A program made the position numbers and the translations under genes. From the NCBI RefSeq assembly GCF_000812465.1, contig NZ_JWMA01000106.1:1-64000 (forward strand): 64,000 bases of DNA, read 5' to 3'. Shown here in pieces: positions 61,551-64,000 of this stretch (position 1 is its first letter; every line of letters begins with the position of its first letter). This DNA is from Cupriavidus sp. IDO (GTDB taxonomy: Bacteria > Pseudomonadota > Gammaproteobacteria > Burkholderiales > Burkholderiaceae). A model generated the notes under the pieces. The model was not told the origin of the DNA. It worked only from the letters and a program-made list of their open reading frames with translations, and searched no databases.

Positions 61551-62387
61551 TTACCCGAAGCGCCTGCGACGCGGCGGTGCGCCGGTGGAGAACGGGCGCT
61601 CGAGGTTGGTGCGGGCTTGTTCCAGCCGTTCGGTGGTCAGGCGGCTGACCTCGACGCGCCCTTCTTCGATATGGCCGGTCAACAACTCGACCGCCCGCGC
61701 GCCATCGCAGGCCAGCAGCGCCGTGAGGATATTGGCGTGCTCCTCATACGTGAGGGCGATGCGCTCGCCGTAGGCGAAATCGAGCCGCCGGATGATCCTG
61801 ATGCGGTCCGTGACCTGTTGATGCACCGCGGCTGCCTCCGGGTTGCCCGCGGCACAGACAATGGCCTGGTGGAACGCCTCGTCCAGGTCGGCAACCTGGT
61901 TGCCGTCAGTCAGGCGTTCGGCAGGCGGGACTTGCCACGTGGCTGCCAGCACCTCCAGGCACGCGCGATCCACGCGCGGCGAGACCGGCTGCTGGCACAG
62001 GCGCATGGCAGCGTGGGTTTCCAGCAACGTGCGCAGGTCATAAAGTGCCTCGAAGCGTGCCAGGTCGATCGGCACCACCTCCCAGCCGTTGCGGAAGTGC
62101 CCGCGCACCAGTCCTTCGGACTGCAGGCGCAGCAGCGCCTCGCGTACCGGCGTGCGGGAAATGCCAAACCGCTCCGCGACATCATTCTCGGAAAAGCGGT
62201 CGCCAGGCAACAGCCGGAAGGCAAAGATGTCGTCCCGCAGGCTGAAGTAAGCACGTTGCGAACGGGACGATTCGCCGGCTATTGCCGCGCCGCCCTGGCG
62301 CTCCTGTGCCTCTGGCGGAGAGCCTGGACAGCCGGAGTCTGCTTGGGTAGCTGAAGAAGGGCCTGGCGGGGGCGTCGAGCGGCGCAT
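61551..62387 (-). CDS. GntR-family regulator, FCD type
   Basis: The regulator is about 278 residues, with a long Pro/Ser-rich N-terminus. The winged helix has FSENDVAERFGISRTPVREA and LLRLQSEGLVRG; the FCD domain has DEAFHQAIVCAAGNPEAA and EEHANILTALLACD (conserved metal-binding His). The start is uncertain: ATG 62387 is chosen, 62456 and 62651 are possible, and none has a good ribosome site. It lies 197 bases upstream of GGT on the same strand. Confidence 0.87.
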   Translation of the reverse strand: MRRSTPPPGPSSATQADSGCPGSPPEAQERQGGAAIAGESSRSQRAYFSLRDDIFAFRLLPGDRFSENDVAERFGISRTPVREALLRLQSEGLVRGHFRNGWEVVPIDLARFEALYDLRTLLETHAAMRLCQQPVSPRVDRACLEVLAATWQVPPAERLTDGNQVADLDEAFHQAIVCAAGNPEAAAVHQQVTDRIRIIRRLDFAYGERIALTYEEHANILTALLACDGARAVELLTGHIEEGRVEVSRLTTERLEQARTNLERPFSTGAPPRRRRFG

Positions 62388-62650
62388 CGGACTGATATCG
62401 AAATGGGCATCGCTTTGGCGGGCGCGGAGCGAGACGCGTGGCGTGCGCGAAAGCATACCACCGATTTGCGGGCATCCCGAAGACGTTGAAAACGGGCCGG
62501 ACAGCGCCGGGCCTCGGCCTGTGCCTGCACGAGCAGCAGGCGCCATCAAAGAAGCGGACAAGGCGGCCAAGGCACTGCTGCCGTTGTTCCCGATCATGCT
62601 CGCGCTGAACTTGTTGATCGCCATCCTGCAAGTGCGCTCTATCTCGGCCA

Positions 62651-63568
62651 CTAAGAGACGCTATCCTTTCCGCCGGCGGGCACGAAGCGCCGCTGCCGCA
62701 TCCATTTAGTGACGACCCATTTCTCGCCCGCCTGCACTGGCGCCCCCGCATGCAGTGTCCTGCCGTCGAGTTGGCCGGCCGCATCGCAGTACTCAAAATA
62801 CACCGCATTGCCCTTGCGCGGCGAAACCGCGAAGCCGATCTCGGGAAACGTGGTCTCGCCGCCGGCGTCGACATCGTTGAGATACACGACCAGCGTGCTG
62901 ACCCGTTGCCCGCTGCGCGCCAGCGAAGCCTGGTTGGCCGCGTTGGTCGGCATCAGGAAATCGTAGTGCGGCGTGCTTTGCGCGCCCACGCCATAGCGCA
63001 GCACCTGCAAGCCTTCGCCGTTCTCCACCGGCAGCCGCATCAGCGCGGAGATGCGCTGGTCGATGCGCGCCACCAGCGCGTTTTCCTGCAGCCGGAAGAA
63101 CATGCCGTGGCTGGTGCGCTCGTCGCTAACCACGGTAAAACCTGTCGACGGATCGACGGTAGTCGAGGGGGCCAGGCGCGGCTGCGCCATCGCGACCAGC
63201 GCGTCGCATTCGTCATGGCTCAGCACGCCTTCGAGCACTGCGACCGCCGGCTTGTCCATGCGCGACAGCACGCGCACGTCGCGATCGGCGGCGCCGAGCA
63301 CCGTGCCTCGTCCCAGTCGCGCCAGGCGCACGCCGGGAGCCGCCGGCTTGACGCGGGACACCGTAATGCTGTCCCGCGGCAAGGGTGCGCCCTCGCGGTA
63401 CGCGCGCGCGAAGGCAGCCACCAGCTCGCGCGCGACCAGCCGATCGTAGCCCTGCGAGGCCAAGGCCTGCACCATTTTGTCGGGCGCGCCGCCGTGCTGC
63501 AGCCCCTGCGTGATCCAGTCGCGCAGCGCGGGAGGGAAGTTGATGATCGCGAGCGTGGTCTCTGACAT
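62651..63568 (-). CDS. 2OG-Fe(II) oxygenase, prolyl 4-hydroxylase type
   Basis: The 305-residue protein has a C-terminal P4H-like double-stranded beta-helix. The iron triad is H201, D203 (TPHYDFL) and H273 (GRTLHAGAPV), with the 2-oxoglutarate Lys following in AGEKWVV. The N-terminal 100 residues are helical. Bacterial members hydroxylate proline or similar residues in proteins or free amino acids. The start at 63568 has GGAG nine bases upstream. It lies 16 bases after the next gene's stop. Confidence 0.88.
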   Translation of the reverse strand: MSETTLAIINFPPALRDWITQGLQHGGAPDKMVQALASQGYDRLVARELVAAFARAYREGAPLPRDSITVSRVKPAAPGVRLARLGRGTVLGAADRDVRVLSRMDKPAVAVLEGVLSHDECDALVAMAQPRLAPSTTVDPSTGFTVVSDERTSHGMFFRLQENALVARIDQRISALMRLPVENGEGLQVLRYGVGAQSTPHYDFLMPTNAANQASLARSGQRVSTLVVYLNDVDAGGETTFPEIGFAVSPRKGNAVYFEYCDAAGQLDGRTLHAGAPVQAGEKWVVTKWMRQRRFVPAGGKDSVS

Positions 63569-63584
63569 GGCGGGCAGGCTCCGC

Positions 63585-64000
63585 TCAGCTGAGATCGTCG
63601 TTCGGGACCCAGCCATCCGTCGTCAGGTGGAAGCCTTCGCGCAACTGCATCGTCCCGGCCCCTTCAATCACGCGCGCGGCCATCGGGAATGCGCGCAATG
63701 CTTCCGGCGTTCGCATCCACGGCGCGGCATCGAGCTTGTAGGTGAACATCACCGCCGTCTGGGTCTTACCATCGAACGTTTGCGGCGGCTCCCAGCCGAT
63801 CACCTTGTCGAGCGTCAGCTTCGCCACGCATAAGTCGCCGGGATGCGTGACCTTCCCACCGTCGGGGGTAGAGACCTGGACCGGCTGGCGCAGATAGAAT
63901 TTCGAGCCCTCCGAAGAGAGGGCGTACTGCCGCACTTTCTTCTTCTCGGTGCCGTCCCCGTTCTTGACCTCGACCATCACGTCCTTCGCGGTGACCACGC
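63585..64000 (-). CDS. unknown protein, C-terminal part (runs off the window)
   Basis: At least 138 residues are open to the window edge on the minus strand. Visible segments include KNGDGTEKKKVRQYALSSEG and AAPWMRTPEALRAFPMAARV. It appears soluble and mostly beta, and I do not recognise a family. The stop is 16 bases before the oxygenase ATG, so the two are probably one operon. The N-terminus, including any signal peptide, lies outside. Confidence 0.6.
   Translation of the reverse strand, partial: VVTAKDVMVEVKNGDGTEKKKVRQYALSSEGSKFYLRQPVQVSTPDGGKVTHPGDLCVAKLTLDKVIGWEPPQTFDGKTQTAVMFTYKLDAAPWMRTPEALRAFPMAARVIEGAGTMQLREGFHLTTDGWVPNDDLS

Noticed and set aside
62443-62709. Plus-strand 88-residue frame with a hydrophobic segment (LLPLFPIMLALNLLIAILQV)
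   Set aside because: It lies across the GntR and oxygenase gene ends on the other strand, has no good ribosome site, and a single hydrophobic stretch is weak evidence.

Overview
The window is a gene-dense, GC-rich stretch of a beta-proteobacterial chromosome, most likely Cupriavidus or a close Burkholderiaceae relative. This rests on gene content and codon use: a RelA-type (p)ppGpp synthetase, an (R)-3-hydroxybutyrate dehydrogenase beside scoAB, orphan TctC ('Bug') binding proteins, and many GntR/LysR/RpiR-controlled catabolic clusters. I see no insertion sequence, phage gene, CRISPR array or rRNA. The only RNA gene recognised is one tRNA-Val.

Layout. 1-0.5 kb: start of thrS, a terminator, and tRNA-Val(GAC) with a promoter inside the end of relA. 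0.5-5 kb: relA, a RidA protein and an alpha/beta hydrolase, divergent from bdhA. 5-7.2 kb: scoB-scoA and a divergent PAS-LuxR regulator. 7.2-11.7 kb: thioesterase, a TRAP transporter (dctP, dctM, dctQ) and an SDR. 12-14.8 kb: ETF-ubiquinone oxidoreductase and a PilZ protein. 15-18 kb: GntR regulator with an L-2-hydroxyglutarate-oxidase-like flavoprotein. 16.8-22.4 kb (minus): MFS, aroC, GST-like protein, MFS-acyltransferase fusion and a CBS protein. 22.7-29.2 kb: metY-hydrolase pair, Mpo1-like protein, YihY, wrbA, DUF2069 protein and a D-2-hydroxyacid flavoprotein.

29.3-33.7 kb is an envelope or redox module. DUF305, YVTN propeller, ECF sigma and anti-sigma genes form one minus-strand operon, preceded by a sequence that fits an ECF promoter. 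A diheme cytochrome c gene lies divergent to it. 33.8-36.9 kb holds an NAD(P) dehydrogenase, an aldo/keto reductase and a divergent LysR gene with a perfect palindrome between them. 36.9-43.4 kb is a coherent catabolic cluster: DauR-like regulator, ornithine-cyclodeaminase-like enzyme, TctC protein, M81 metallohydrolase, fold-III D-amino-acid enzyme and RpiR regulator. I infer that it uses D- or modified amino acids.

43.4-48 kb: HAD phosphatase, small lipoprotein, Tat-exported phospholipase C and a COG4280 membrane protein. 48.3-56.4 kb: a complete RND efflux system (adaptor, pump, outer-membrane channel) with its own two-component pair. 56.6-62.4 kb: exported amidase, OFA-type MFS, cytoplasmic-type gamma-glutamyltransferase and a GntR regulator, with a perfect TTATGTATACATAA operator at the GGT start. 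The window ends with a 2OG-Fe(II) oxygenase and a partial unknown gene.

Nothing here is clearly a new defence or mobile system. The strongest candidates for under-described biology are the ECF/DUF305/YVTN/cytochrome locus, the M81/D-amino-acid cluster and the GntR/GGT/OFA unit.
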